From Paucibacter sp. TC2R-5 (GTDB lineage Bacteria; Pseudomonadota; Gammaproteobacteria; Burkholderiales; Burkholderiaceae_C), in contig NZ_JAJIRQ010000003.1 in the NCBI RefSeq assembly GCF_025717605.1, positions 186,001-250,000 on the forward strand: a stretch of DNA of 64,000 bases. Direction: 5' to 3'. Shown piece by piece: positions 9,747 to 18,891 of the stretch; the stretch's first letter is position 1; the number at the start of each line of letters is the position of its first letter. The position numbers were made by a program, and so were the translations under genes. Under the pieces are notes generated by a model. That model had not been told where the DNA came from. It made no database searches and was given only the letters and a program-made list of their open reading frames with translations.

Positions 9747-11048
9747 TCAAGCAGCACTGCGACCCGCCAACCAGCCCGCAGCACCCTCACCGGCCACCCG
9801 CCCGCTGGCCATGCTGGCGCTGAGCAGATAGCCGCCGGTCGGGGCCTCCCAGTCCAGCATCTCGCCGGCACAAAACACGCCGGGCATTTGCTTCAACATC
9901 AGCCCCGCCGTCAGCGCTTCCAGGCGCACGCCGCCGGCGGTGCTGATGGCCTCGGCCACTGGCCGCGCCGCTACCAAGCGCAGCGGCAAGCGTTTCAAAG
10001 TCGCAGCCAGGGTGGCCGGGTCGCCGTACTGTTCTTTGTTCAGAACCTCGCGCAAGAGGCCGGCCTTCAATCCCTCGATGCCGAGCCGGCTTTTCAGATG
10101 CGTGGACAGCGAGCGCGGCCCGCGTGGGCGCGCCACCTCGGCGGCCACGAAGTCCACGCTGCGATCGGGCAACAAGTCCAGATGAATCAAGGCCTGGCAG
10201 AACTCGGCAATCTCTTCGCGCAGCAAGGCGCTGGCTGCATAGACCAAGGAGCCCTCGATGCCGTCCTCGGTGATGACGAACTCACCTTGGCGCGCAAACT
10301 GCCGGCCGGTCTGACCCTCAAAATGCAAGGCCACCGGTTTGACCGGCAGGCCGGCAAAACGCGCGGTGAACAGCTCACTCCAGCCTATAGGCGCCACGGC
10401 TTGATCAAGGCTCGGGTCTTGCCTAGCCCCAAGCTCAAAGCCGCAATTGGCCGCGCGCAGCGGAGCAATCTCAACGCCGCGTTGCGCCAGCAAGGGTGCC
10501 CACGCGCCGTTGGAGCCCAGCTGCGGCCAAGAGGCGCCGCCCAGCGCCAGCACCACGACATCGGGTTTGGTCACCAGCGTCTCGCCGCCTTCGCCAGCGA
10601 AGCGCAGGCCACCGTCTTCCGCCCAGCCTAGCCAGCGCTTGCGCATATGAAAACGCACGCCGGCTTCGCGCAGCCGATGCAACCAAGCGCGCAGCAAGGG
10701 CGCGGCTTTCATCGACGTCGGGAAGACGCGGCCGGAGCTGCCTACAAAAGTCTCGACGCCCAACTCTGCGGCCCAAGCACGCAAGCCCGGCCCATCCAAT
10801 TCGTTCAACCAAGCCGCCACCGAAGTGCTGCGCTCGGCAAAGCGCGAATCAAACAAAGGCCGGTCTTCTGAGTGGGTCAGATTGAGCCCGCCTTTGCCCG
10901 CCAGCAAAAACTTGCGGCCGACCGAGGCCATCGCGTCATAGACATCCACCTCCACGCCCGCTGCGCGCAGCCGCTCGGCCGCCATCAAGCCTGCCGGGCC
11001 GCCACCGATGACGATGGCTGATTTTGACGAAGGGCTGGGCTGGGACAT
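9747..11048 (-). CDS. HI0933/YhiN-like FAD-dependent oxidoreductase
   Basis: A 433-residue flavoprotein of the HI0933/YhiN type (TIGR03862-like). The N-terminal dinucleotide-binding motif IVIGGGPAGLMAAERL is followed by the family-typical GRKFLLAGKGGLNLTHSED. A second FAD-contact region near the C-terminus reads GVFCAGEMLDWEAPTGGYLL. The physiological substrate of the family is not established. It lies 40 bases downstream of the histidine kinase gene on the same strand and could be the last gene of that operon, although it has no obvious signalling role. Confidence 0.88.
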   Translation of the reverse strand: MSQPSPSSKSAIVIGGGPAGLMAAERLRAAGVEVDVYDAMASVGRKFLLAGKGGLNLTHSEDRPLFDSRFAERSTSVAAWLNELDGPGLRAWAAELGVETFVGSSGRVFPTSMKAAPLLRAWLHRLREAGVRFHMRKRWLGWAEDGGLRFAGEGGETLVTKPDVVVLALGGASWPQLGSNGAWAPLLAQRGVEIAPLRAANCGFELGARQDPSLDQAVAPIGWSELFTARFAGLPVKPVALHFEGQTGRQFARQGEFVITEDGIEGSLVYAASALLREEIAEFCQALIHLDLLPDRSVDFVAAEVARPRGPRSLSTHLKSRLGIEGLKAGLLREVLNKEQYGDPATLAATLKRLPLRLVAARPVAEAISTAGGVRLEALTAGLMLKQMPGVFCAGEMLDWEAPTGGYLLSASMASGRVAGEGAAGWLAGRSAA

Positions 11049-11088
11049 GAGGCGCTTTCTACGGAAACTGAGGCGGCAGTGTGCCAGA

Positions 11089-14088
11089 TCAGGCCAGCGG
11101 CAGAATCACCGAGAACCGCGTACCCACCCCGGCCTCGCTCTGCACCTCGATGCGACCCCGGTGTTTTTCAACAATCTTCTTGACGATGTCCAAGCCCAAG
11201 CCACTGCCCTCGCCGGCCGGCTTGGTGGTGAAGAAGGGCTCGAAAATCCGACTGCGGATGGCCTCAGGAATGCCGCAGCCGGTATCGCCGACCGACACCA
11301 CCAAGGCCTCGTCTTCCCGCCCGATCGAAATCGTGAGCACACCCCGATGCTGCATCGCCTGCAGCGCGTTGTGGATCAAATTGGTCCAGACCTGATTCAG
11401 CTCGTCGGGCAGGCAGGGCAAGAGCGGCAGGTCCGGCTCGTACCGGCGAATCAGTCCGCATCCTTGCTGGAGCTGATGTTGATAAATCGTCAGCACCGTC
11501 TCAATGCTCTCGACCAGGTCGGTCGGCCGCAACTCGCCGCTGTTGTCAACGCGCGAAAAACTCTTCAGCGCGAAAACAATCTTGGCGACCCGCTCGACCG
11601 CTGTGTTGATATTGCTCGCACTGCGCACCACCGTGGAGGCGCCCTGCACCGCCTGCAGAATTCGTTCACGCAGCGGGTGGCGCAGCAGCGGCAGCAGCGC
11701 CTCGGGGACCGTCGTCAAGCCCATTTGCCCCAGCATGGCGGCCAGCGCACGCGCATCCGCCAAGCCGGCCTGTTCCAAGGCGGCCGTCAAGCCCTTCACC
11801 ACGGCCCGCTCCTCGCGCGAACTCAGCAATGGGCTCGTGCGGCTGGCTTGTTCGATCAAGTCGCCGAACAAGGCTTGGCTGCTCGCATCCAGCATTTGCA
11901 ACAACGGCGGCAGCGCGGCCAGGGTGTCGGACAGCGACTCGACCATGGTGGCGCCACTGGACTTGATGGCGCCGATCGGCGTGTTGATCTCATGCGCAAC
12001 ATTGGCCACCAGCTGCCCGAGCGAGGCCAACTTCTCAGACTGGATCAGCTGCGCCTGCGCCTCGGCATTGGCCAGCGCAATGGCCCCGTAAGCGCACAAC
12101 GTTCGGAAGATCGCCACTTCGCGCTCGCCATAGGCCTGCGGGCGCGGCGAGGCAATATTCATCAGGCCCAGCACCCGCTCCCCCGCCATCAGAGGCGCGA
12201 ACATCATGCTCAGGCATTCGACCGTGCCAGGCACGGTGGCCGATTGCCCCGCCTGGGTCTCGACTACCACCTCGCGGCGCTCCGCGATGCAGCGCCGCCC
12301 GGGCCCGTCCGGCGTGAGCGTGTAGGTGAACGGCGGTATCGGCACGCAGTCTTCGATGCCAAACAGCATCGTGACGGTTTCGCCGTCCGCGCCCAGCCGG
12401 TAGATCAGGAATGAGAAAGCGTCCAGCAGCGCATGGACATGGGTATCCAAGGCAGCAAAGATGGCGGTAGCGTTGAGGTTGCCAGTGATGTCGCGGCCAA
12501 TCGCGCCGAGCTGCTCCAAGGTGCTGTTTGCCTGCTCCAAACTCGCCGCCCGCTCGGCATGTGCTAGTGCCAGCAAGCGCTGCTTTTCGCCCTCGGCCTG
12601 CGCGCGCTCGGTCTGGTGCTGCACCTGCATCGCGATAGCACGCTTGCTGGCATTCTGGTTGTGGGTCTTCTCAAGCGCCTCGGCGGCTTGCAGGCTGAAG
12701 TCGTAGGCCCGAGCATGGTCGCCCGCCTTGGCGTATTCGCTCGCCAAGCCAGCCAACAAGTCGGCGGGCACCGTGTAACCCTCGGACGCCGTGGCAGAGT
12801 CCAGGGCCAGATGTAAAAAGTGCAAGGCTGGGCTGTGCGCCGTCACCGCTTGCTGCAGTTGTTGCGGTTGTGAGCTCACGACTTCGGCCATCACCTGCAA
12901 GGCGACAATGCGATATGTCGAGCCTACGGGTGCCCCCTCCAATGCCAGCGTCGCGGCACTGATGGCCTCCTGCGCCTGCGCACCAGCAGCCAGCAGCGCG
13001 CGCGCCTGCAAGGCCCTCGCATGGCAGAGCAGGTCGGGCGAATCCAATGCGATAGCCTTTTGAGCAACCCTTCGCAGCGCCTCAAGGGCCAGCTCAAACT
13101 GTCCGCTAGCCAAGTCAACCATGGCCAGGTTTTTCAATGCCATCGCATAGATTCTTGACTCGGCCTGCCCTGCCAGCATTTGCAGGCCCTCCTGCAGCAT
13201 TTCGCGCGCGGATTGGTGGCGATTCATGCACAGCAAAACGTCGCCGGTGTGCGCCAAGGCCTGCCCAATCGCCGCCCGTAAACCGCATCGACGGGCCAAA
13301 CTCAGTGCACGTTGGCTCCATTCCAGCCCCGCCTCGAAATCATTGAGCTCCCTGAACCAAACGCCGCAATTGAGGGCACAACGGACGGCCCGAAGCGTTT
13401 GCCCGCCAGTCAAGGCCAGCGCATAGCCGTCGATGAGTTTCACAATCGCCTGCCCGTAGTCACTCAGGAAGCCAGCTAAAAGGCCCTCAAGTTCCCTGGC
13501 CGCGGCGATGGCAAGCGGCGGGTAATCGGGTGCCCCTCCTTGGCAGTGTTGTGCCCAACGTTGCTTGGCCCACACCACGTCTCGAAAAATCAAATCCACG
13601 ATCAAAACAAGCTCGGCAAGCTCTAGACGCAGGGGGTCAAGCCCAGCCGCAGCTGCGGCCATCGCCAGATGCTCGGCATCGCGTCTTGGCCCGTCACCCT
13701 GCCCTCGAGCAATCAGCGCACGCAATGAATGCGCGTCGGCTCGGCCGATCGCATCGCCGATGGCCTCGAACTCGGCCAAGGCCTGCTGCGCCGCACGAAC
13801 AGCGTCCTCCATCTCGATTTGCTGATAGCTGATCTCGCCGCGAATCAAAAGCAGGCGCGCGTGCCCACTGCGCAACACAGCATCGGGCCAAACGCCGGAC
13901 GCCAGCACTTGCTCCGCGTCGCCGCACAGCTCCAAGGCGCGCGCCGAATCGCGTTCGCGCAAATGCCAAGCCAGCTCGATCAGCGCCCGCAGGCGCTCGG
14001 CCCCGCTGGCCGCCTGCAGCGTCGCCTCCATCTGCGCGACGGCCTCATCGGCGGCATAGAACTCCAGCATTGGCACAGCGCTGGCCAT
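11089..14088 (-). CDS. Cytosolic sensor histidine kinase with TPR-like and GAF domains
   Basis: A protein of about 999 residues with no membrane segments. The N-terminal half is alpha-helical repeats of TPR type (LIELAWHLRERDSARALELC, QALAHTGDVLLCMNRHQSAREML). A short coiled segment and a GAF domain follow, then a kinase core: H-box SLGQLVANVAHEINTPIG, N-box NQVWTNLIHNALQAM, G1 box GDTGCGIP, F box EPFFTTKPAGEGSGLGLDIV. The ATG at 14088 has AAGGA nine bases upstream. An upstream in-frame GTG at 14178 would overlap the diguanylate cyclase stop by 14 bases and add 30 residues, so the start is uncertain. The gene follows the receiver-GGDEF gene, its likely phosphotransfer partner. Confidence 0.9.
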   Translation of the reverse strand: MASAVPMLEFYAADEAVAQMEATLQAASGAERLRALIELAWHLRERDSARALELCGDAEQVLASGVWPDAVLRSGHARLLLIRGEISYQQIEMEDAVRAAQQALAEFEAIGDAIGRADAHSLRALIARGQGDGPRRDAEHLAMAAAAAGLDPLRLELAELVLIVDLIFRDVVWAKQRWAQHCQGGAPDYPPLAIAAARELEGLLAGFLSDYGQAIVKLIDGYALALTGGQTLRAVRCALNCGVWFRELNDFEAGLEWSQRALSLARRCGLRAAIGQALAHTGDVLLCMNRHQSAREMLQEGLQMLAGQAESRIYAMALKNLAMVDLASGQFELALEALRRVAQKAIALDSPDLLCHARALQARALLAAGAQAQEAISAATLALEGAPVGSTYRIVALQVMAEVVSSQPQQLQQAVTAHSPALHFLHLALDSATASEGYTVPADLLAGLASEYAKAGDHARAYDFSLQAAEALEKTHNQNASKRAIAMQVQHQTERAQAEGEKQRLLALAHAERAASLEQANSTLEQLGAIGRDITGNLNATAIFAALDTHVHALLDAFSFLIYRLGADGETVTMLFGIEDCVPIPPFTYTLTPDGPGRRCIAERREVVVETQAGQSATVPGTVECLSMMFAPLMAGERVLGLMNIASPRPQAYGEREVAIFRTLCAYGAIALANAEAQAQLIQSEKLASLGQLVANVAHEINTPIGAIKSSGATMVESLSDTLAALPPLLQMLDASSQALFGDLIEQASRTSPLLSSREERAVVKGLTAALEQAGLADARALAAMLGQMGLTTVPEALLPLLRHPLRERILQAVQGASTVVRSASNINTAVERVAKIVFALKSFSRVDNSGELRPTDLVESIETVLTIYQHQLQQGCGLIRRYEPDLPLLPCLPDELNQVWTNLIHNALQAMQHRGVLTISIGREDEALVVSVGDTGCGIPEAIRSRIFEPFFTTKPAGEGSGLGLDIVKKIVEKHRGRIEVQSEAGVGTRFSVILPLA

Positions 14089-14164
14089 CTCACTCAGTCC
14101 TTGTGCTTGAGGCAAAGCGGCAGCCGGGCAAGCTTGTTCAAGTGAATTGGCACCGGCGGGCTGT

Positions 14165-15166
14165 TCATCCAGCACCACCCAGCATCACCCGATTGCGCCC
14201 GCCCGCCTTGGCTGCATACAGCGCTTGATCCGCCCGCTCCCCTACGGAAACGCTGGTGTCACCGGGCAGATAGGCGGCGACCCCGAAGCTGGCGGTGCAT
14301 TGCCCAACATGGGGAAAGGCGAAGCCCTCGATGCGTTGGCGCAGTGTCTCTGCCGCTTGGGCGGCACCGCTCAAATCGGTGTCGGGGCAGATCACCAAGA
14401 ACTCCTCGCCGCCCCAGCGCCCGGCCACATCACTGCCACGCACCCGCTCGCGCAAAATCTCCGCCAAGGCCACCAAGACCGCATCGCCGGCATGATGGCC
14501 GAAGCTGTCATTGACGAGCTTGAACTTGTCGATGTCGAGCAGGATCAAGGCGAAGCCGCGACCACTGCGCTCGACCGTAGCAAATTCGCGCTCCAACACC
14601 CGGTCCAGAAACAAGCGGTTGTAAAGCCGGGTCAGCCTGTCGGTGACGGACAGCGTTTCCAGCTCGAGATTTTTTTCGACCAACTCGGCCGTGCGCTGGG
14701 CCACGGTCAGCTCCAATTGTTCGTTAAGCCGCTGCAACTCATGCACATGGCGACGCAGATCCGCGTCCATTTGGAAGGCCCGCAATGCGGCCTGCACGGT
14801 CAAGCGGATGTCGTCGTTATGCCAAGGCTTCTCAAGAAAGCGGAACAACTTGGCCTCATTGATCGCCCGCTTGACGCCGCCCAGATCACTTTGGCCGGTC
14901 AGCATGATGGTAAGTGCATCCGGCACCCGCTGATGCACTCGCACCAGTAGTTCATCGCCTCGCATGCCCGGCATGATGTAGTCGGCAATGATCAGGGCCA
15001 GCTTGTCCTCGCTTTGCGCCAACTCACCCAGGATCTCGAGCGCCTCTTCGCCGCTCTGCGCAATCTCCACCACCTGGCCGTCGACCAAGGACTTGGCCAG
15101 CACGGACCTCAGCGACATCAGCACGCCGCTGTCATCGTCCACGCAAAGAATCACCTGCCTACTCAT
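14165..15166 (-). CDS. Receiver-GGDEF diguanylate cyclase response regulator
   Basis: A 333-residue response regulator that should make cyclic di-GMP when phosphorylated. The receiver domain spans residues 4-120, with acidic pocket VDDD (9-12), phospho-acceptor Asp62 (IIADYIMPG), T90 and K113. A coiled linker covers about 135-175, followed by the GGDEF domain. The active-site motif is GGEEF (252-256) and an RxxD inhibitory site (RGSD, 243-246) lies five residues before it, so product feedback is expected. Translation starts at the ATG at 15166 with GGGAG upstream, rather than an earlier in-frame start that lacks such a site. The sensor kinase gene follows directly. Confidence 0.94.
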   Translation of the reverse strand: MSRQVILCVDDDSGVLMSLRSVLAKSLVDGQVVEIAQSGEEALEILGELAQSEDKLALIIADYIMPGMRGDELLVRVHQRVPDALTIMLTGQSDLGGVKRAINEAKLFRFLEKPWHNDDIRLTVQAALRAFQMDADLRRHVHELQRLNEQLELTVAQRTAELVEKNLELETLSVTDRLTRLYNRLFLDRVLEREFATVERSGRGFALILLDIDKFKLVNDSFGHHAGDAVLVALAEILRERVRGSDVAGRWGGEEFLVICPDTDLSGAAQAAETLRQRIEGFAFPHVGQCTASFGVAAYLPGDTSVSVGERADQALYAAKAGGRNRVMLGGAG

Positions 15167-15316
15167 CTTTGTAGTCTCCCTGCTGCTGCACTTGGCCAAG
15201 CGCTGCGCCTGCAGAACACTCAAGCAAATACCGAGCAGTTAAACGGTAACACAGGCTGCCCGGACTATCGGCAAGCGCAGTACAAAACTGAAGTTAGACG
15301 AAACAGAGCCAGCAAG

Positions 15317-15344
15317 CAGACGCCGCACAGTGAGTGCGGCTCTG
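15317..15344 (-). terminator. Strong hairpin after the SDR gene
   Basis: Seven perfect pairs (GCCGCAC at 15322-15328 with GTGCGGC at 15334-15340, loop of 5), extended by four more pairs (CAGA/TCTG) across a one-base bulge. It lies 5 bases past the SDR stop codon. There is no T-run, so it may be a weak terminator or an mRNA 3'-end stabiliser for the four-gene run that ends here. Confidence 0.5.
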
Positions 15345-15348
15345 TGTA

Positions 15349-16245
15349 CTAATCGCCCTTGAGAGCCGCTTTGAGCTTGAGGCCCAGCTCGGGCCGATCC
15401 CGAAACGGGTCGGTCGGGTTACGCCGCTGCAGCACATCATCCATGCGCGTTTGCACGCTGCTCAGCGCCTGCGGGTGGCTGAACACATAGAACTGCCGCT
15501 CATCCATCGCCGCAAAAACCATGGCAGCCACTTCGGCCGCCGTGACCTTGCCCGAATTGACCGCCTTGTCGCTCATCGCCTGCCCGATCAGCTGACTCTG
15601 CGTGGGCCGGCTGCCCTTGAGTTCGGCCGGACGGTTGCGGTGGCTTTGAGCAATGCCGGTGGGCACAAAGAAGGGACACAGCAGCGAGCAGTGAATTTGC
15701 TCAGTGACCAGGGCCAGGTCTTGATAGAGGGTCTCGCTCAAGCTCACCACCGCATGCTTGGAGACGCTGTAGACGCCCATATTGGGCGCATTGACGACGC
15801 CAGCCATCGAGGCGGTGTTGACGATGTGCCCTTCAAATTCGGGGTCAGCGGCGGCGGCAGCCAACATCATCGGCGTGAACAGGCGCATGCCGTGGACGAC
15901 GCCCATCACATTGACGCCCAGCACCCATTCCCAATCGGCCAAGGTGTTTTCCCAGATCAGGCCGCCCGAGCCCACGCCGGCGTTGTTGAAGACGAAATGG
16001 GGCGCGCCGAAGCGCAGTTGCACGGCGGCAGCCAAGGCTTCCATCTCGGCCGCCTTGGCGACGTCCACGCGCTGCGCCAGCACCGCATGCCCGTCAAACT
16101 CGGCCGCCGCCCGCTCCAAGGCGTCGGCCTGCACATCGCACAAGACCAGATTCATGCCGCGAGCGGCGGCGATACGCGCTACCTCCAGGCCAAAACCCGA
16201 AGCTGCGCCGGTGATGACGGCGGTCTTGCCTGCGTAGTGTTTCAT
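15349..16245 (-). CDS. Short-chain dehydrogenase/reductase (SDR)
   Basis: A 298-residue classical SDR with the cofactor motif TGAASGFG (near residue 14), NNAG (about residue 90) and the catalytic tetrad residues in NTASMAG and YSVSK. Such enzymes oxidise or reduce alcohols, ketones or acyl intermediates with NAD(P)H. The length exceeds the usual 250 residues because of a C-terminal extension. I choose the ATG at 16245; a GTG three codons earlier is possible. It is the last gene of a four-gene set and begins about 15 bases after the GST stop. A hairpin follows its stop. The substrate cannot be read from the sequence. Confidence 0.88.
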   Translation of the reverse strand: MKHYAGKTAVITGAASGFGLEVARIAAARGMNLVLCDVQADALERAAAEFDGHAVLAQRVDVAKAAEMEALAAAVQLRFGAPHFVFNNAGVGSGGLIWENTLADWEWVLGVNVMGVVHGMRLFTPMMLAAAAADPEFEGHIVNTASMAGVVNAPNMGVYSVSKHAVVSLSETLYQDLALVTEQIHCSLLCPFFVPTGIAQSHRNRPAELKGSRPTQSQLIGQAMSDKAVNSGKVTAAEVAAMVFAAMDERQFYVFSHPQALSSVQTRMDDVLQRRNPTDPFRDRPELGLKLKAALKGD

Positions 16246-16260
16246 CGCTTGCACCCGGCC

Positions 16261-17184
16261 CTAGATCTTGCGCAAGGCATAGCCGATGCGCGGGAAATGC
16301 ACATGCAGCAGGCCGGCGCGCTCATCCACACGGCGCACGCTGATGCGGCCCTGACTGAGGCCCACCAACTCACCGCAGACCGGGTCGCGGGCGTAGTCGC
16401 TGGCGCTGACCCGCACCTTCTCGCCGAGCTCGAAGCCCAGCCCGGCCGGCACGCTGACCGGCTCCTGCGGGCCGACGCTGCGGGCAAGTTCGATGGCGGT
16501 CTGGCTGTCCGATTTGCCGCGCTGGCCATGGCCGAAGGCGGCGACGCGCTCGAACCAGGCCGTCAAGCGCTCGAACGGTTCGAGGATGCCGGCCACCGGC
16601 GGCGCCAGGCGCACAAACCAGATGCTTTGCGCCACGGCAAAGTCGGCCACGCTGGCGGCGCACCCTTGCAAAAAGGGCCGGCCATCGAGCAACATCGCAT
16701 CCAGCCAGCTCAGGTAACTCTGCAGTTCCGCGGCGGCGTCCAGGCCGCTGGGCCGCTCGCTGCCGGCGGTCATCAAGGCGCGATCGGCCGCGAAAGCCGC
16801 CCTGAACTCGGGCGGCGCACCGGCAAAGATCGCGGCCGCGCCGGCCGGCTGCAAGGTGTAGGACGCGGCCGCCCAGAACAAGGACCGGTCGGCCCATTGC
16901 GCCAAGATGCGCTCGGCACCCGCACTCTGCGGCGGGAACAAGCTGGGCGCCGGCTGGCGCGCCTCGATCACCTCGCAGATCAGCGCCGTGTCGCAAAAAA
17001 TGTCGCCGCCGATCTGCAAAAACGGTGTGCGCCGGTAGCCCCCGGTCAGCGCCAGCACATCGGGCTTGGGGCAAATCACCGGCACCGTGACGCTCTGCCA
17101 GGCCAGGCCCTTGAAGCCCAGGATCAGCCGTATCTTCTCGGAAAAGGGCGAGCCGGCGTAGTGGTGAAGCATCAACTCCGTCAT
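16261..17184 (-). CDS. Glutathione S-transferase family protein
   Basis: A 307-residue protein with an N-terminal thioredoxin-like GST domain (LHHYAGSPFSEKIRLILGFK, where Ser is at the usual catalytic position, then RRTPFLQIGGDIFCDTALIC) and an all-helical C-terminal domain (FLQGCAASVADFAVAQSIWF). It is about 90 residues longer than a typical GST; the extra C-terminal part (residues about 235-307) is a separate small domain. Its ATG overlaps the stop of the ElaA-like gene by 4 bases (ATGA), so translation is coupled. A detoxification or isomerase role is likely. Confidence 0.85.
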   Translation of the reverse strand: MTELMLHHYAGSPFSEKIRLILGFKGLAWQSVTVPVICPKPDVLALTGGYRRTPFLQIGGDIFCDTALICEVIEARQPAPSLFPPQSAGAERILAQWADRSLFWAAASYTLQPAGAAAIFAGAPPEFRAAFAADRALMTAGSERPSGLDAAAELQSYLSWLDAMLLDGRPFLQGCAASVADFAVAQSIWFVRLAPPVAGILEPFERLTAWFERVAAFGHGQRGKSDSQTAIELARSVGPQEPVSVPAGLGFELGEKVRVSASDYARDPVCGELVGLSQGRISVRRVDERAGLLHVHFPRIGYALRKI

Positions 17185-17651
17185 GGTGTGGGCGGTCTTT
17201 CCATATCGATGTGAACAATGCCGTCTTCGTCATAGGGTTCCGAGGTCGGCACAAAACCCAGGCCGGCATAGAAGTCCAGCAGATAGCTCTGCGCGCTGAT
17301 GGCGACGGTGTGCCCCGGCCACAGGCGCGCGCATTCCAGCACGGCTTGCTGCATCAGCGCGCGCCCGCAGCCTCGTCCGCGCGCTGCGGGCGAGCTGACC
17401 ACGCGGCCGATCTCGGGCAAGCGATGCGAGGGGCCTTTGGCCAGCGGTGGCAACAAGCGCGCGCTGGCCAACAGTTCGCCGCTGCTTTCGTCGTGCGCCA
17501 ATAGATGCCAGGCCAGCAGGTCAACGCCGTCGGGATCGAGATAAACGCAGGCTTGCTCCACCACAAACACCCGCGACCGCAGCGCCAGCGATTGGTAGAG
17601 CGCCAGCGGGCTCAGCTCGGCCAGCGGCAGACAAGTCCAGCGCATCGCCAT
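17181..17651 (-). CDS. ElaA-like GNAT N-acetyltransferase
   Basis: A 156-residue acetyl-CoA-dependent N-acetyltransferase of the ElaA type. Family features are ALRSRVFVVEQACVYLDPDG near the N-terminus and the acetyl-CoA pyrophosphate-binding loop in GRVVSSPAARGRGCGRALMQ, then FYAGLGFVPTSEPYDEDGI. Its ATG shares one base with the stop of the upstream reductase (TGATG) and its stop overlaps the GST start by 4 bases. The acceptor substrate is unknown for the family. Confidence 0.9.
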   Translation of the reverse strand: MAMRWTCLPLAELSPLALYQSLALRSRVFVVEQACVYLDPDGVDLLAWHLLAHDESSGELLASARLLPPLAKGPSHRLPEIGRVVSSPAARGRGCGRALMQQAVLECARLWPGHTVAISAQSYLLDFYAGLGFVPTSEPYDEDGIVHIDMERPPTP

Positions 17652-18670
17652 CAGACCAGCTTGACCAGTTGCTTGCCGAAGTTCTTGCCCTTGAGCAGGC
17701 CCAGAAAGGCTTCGGGTGCGCTGTCTAGGCCCTCGGCCACCGATTCGCGGAACTTCAGCTTGCCGGTGGCGACCATGCCGCCCAGCTCCTTCAAGGCTTC
17801 GGGCCAGACATCCATGTGCTCGCTGACGATAAAGCCCTGGAACTTCATCCGGTTGACCAGGATCAGCTGCGGTGCGCTCATCGGAATCGGTTCACCGTTG
17901 TAGCCAGAAATCATGCCGCACATGGCAACGCGGCTGAAGGCATTGGCGCGCAGCATCACTGCGTCCAGAATCATGCCGCCGACGTTTTCGAAATAGCCGT
18001 CCACACCGTCCGGGCAAGCGGCCTTCAAGGCTGCGGACAGAGACTTCAGGTCACGATGCTCTTTGTAGTCGATGCAGGCGTCAAAGCCCAACTCCTCGAC
18101 TACATAGCGGCATTTATCTGCGCCACCGGCCAGGCCCACGGCGCGCGCGCCGCGTGCCTTGGCCAACTGCCCCACGACAGAGCCGACCGCGCCGCTGGCG
18201 GCACTGACCACCACCGTCTCGCCGGCCTTGGGGTTGATGATCTTGACCAGCCCGTACCAGGCGGTAACACCCGGCATGCCGACCGCGCCGAGGTAGGCCG
18301 ACAGCGGGATATGCGTGGTGTCCACTTTTTGAATCACGCCGCGCTGATTGGCGTCAACGACAAAGTACTGCTGCCAGCCGCCCATGCCGACGACCTTGTC
18401 GCCGACCGAAAAGGCCGCATTCTTGCTCGCCACCACCTCGCCGACGGTGCCGCCCATCATGACCTCGTTCAGGGGCTGGGGCTGGGCATAGCTCTTGCCG
18501 TCATTCATGCGGCCGCGCATATAGGGATCCAGGCTCAAGAAGTGATTGCGAATCAAGACCTGACCCTCGGCCAACTCCGGCACAGCGGCCTCCACCAGTT
18601 TGAAGTTGTCCAGCGTAGGCTCGCCTTGTGGGCGGGACACGAGCTGGATTTGCGCATTGATAGGGTTCAT
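17651..18670 (-). CDS. NADP-dependent medium-chain reductase (CurA/leukotriene-dehydrogenase type)
   Basis: A 339-residue zinc-independent medium-chain reductase that typically reduces alpha,beta-unsaturated ketones with NADPH. Visible features are the N-terminal SRPQGEP, LSLDPYMRGRMND, the nucleotide-binding AASGAVGSVVGQLAKARGAR and FENVGG. There are no structural zinc cysteines. The ATG at 18670 has a GAGGAAAA ribosome-binding site. It is the first gene of the coupled set reductase - acetyltransferase - GST - SDR and is divergent from the first chemoreceptor gene. Confidence 0.92.
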   Translation of the reverse strand: MNPINAQIQLVSRPQGEPTLDNFKLVEAAVPELAEGQVLIRNHFLSLDPYMRGRMNDGKSYAQPQPLNEVMMGGTVGEVVASKNAAFSVGDKVVGMGGWQQYFVVDANQRGVIQKVDTTHIPLSAYLGAVGMPGVTAWYGLVKIINPKAGETVVVSAASGAVGSVVGQLAKARGARAVGLAGGADKCRYVVEELGFDACIDYKEHRDLKSLSAALKAACPDGVDGYFENVGGMILDAVMLRANAFSRVAMCGMISGYNGEPIPMSAPQLILVNRMKFQGFIVSEHMDVWPEALKELGGMVATGKLKFRESVAEGLDSAPEAFLGLLKGKNFGKQLVKLV

Positions 18671-18790
18671 GGGTTTTTCCTCAATTGGGGGCTAGCTCTT
18701 CAATCCCTGATTGAATCATGAGGCACAAGTTGCTTCCGTCCCTTGGGCGACATAACAGTACCTGCGGCATGAATTTGAGACCCTGGCCGC

Positions 18791-18817
18791 TCAAGTTCAA
18801 CAAACTGAGGCCGATAG
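18791..18817 (+). promoter_or_regulatory. Sigma-28 (FliA)-type promoter for the chemoreceptor pair
   Basis: TCAAGTTC (18791-18798), an 11-base spacer and GCCGATAG (18810-18817) fit the flagellar sigma-28 consensus (TAAAGTTT, N11, GCCGATAA) with 13 of 16 bases and exact spacing. The predicted start of transcription is near 18825, giving a leader of about 67 bases before the first MCP gene. This is the class of promoter expected for chemotaxis genes. Confidence 0.75.
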
Positions 18818-18891
18818 CCTCCCATGCGCAGCCGGGGCCTGAGCGAATGCTCTGTACCCTTTTCATACAGCGGGTCTTCAGGAGCAAACCC

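Noticed and set aside
15334-17214. A 626-codon plus-strand open frame
   Set aside because: It runs opposite to the SDR and GST genes, has no recognisable domain, and those minus-strand genes have clear motifs.
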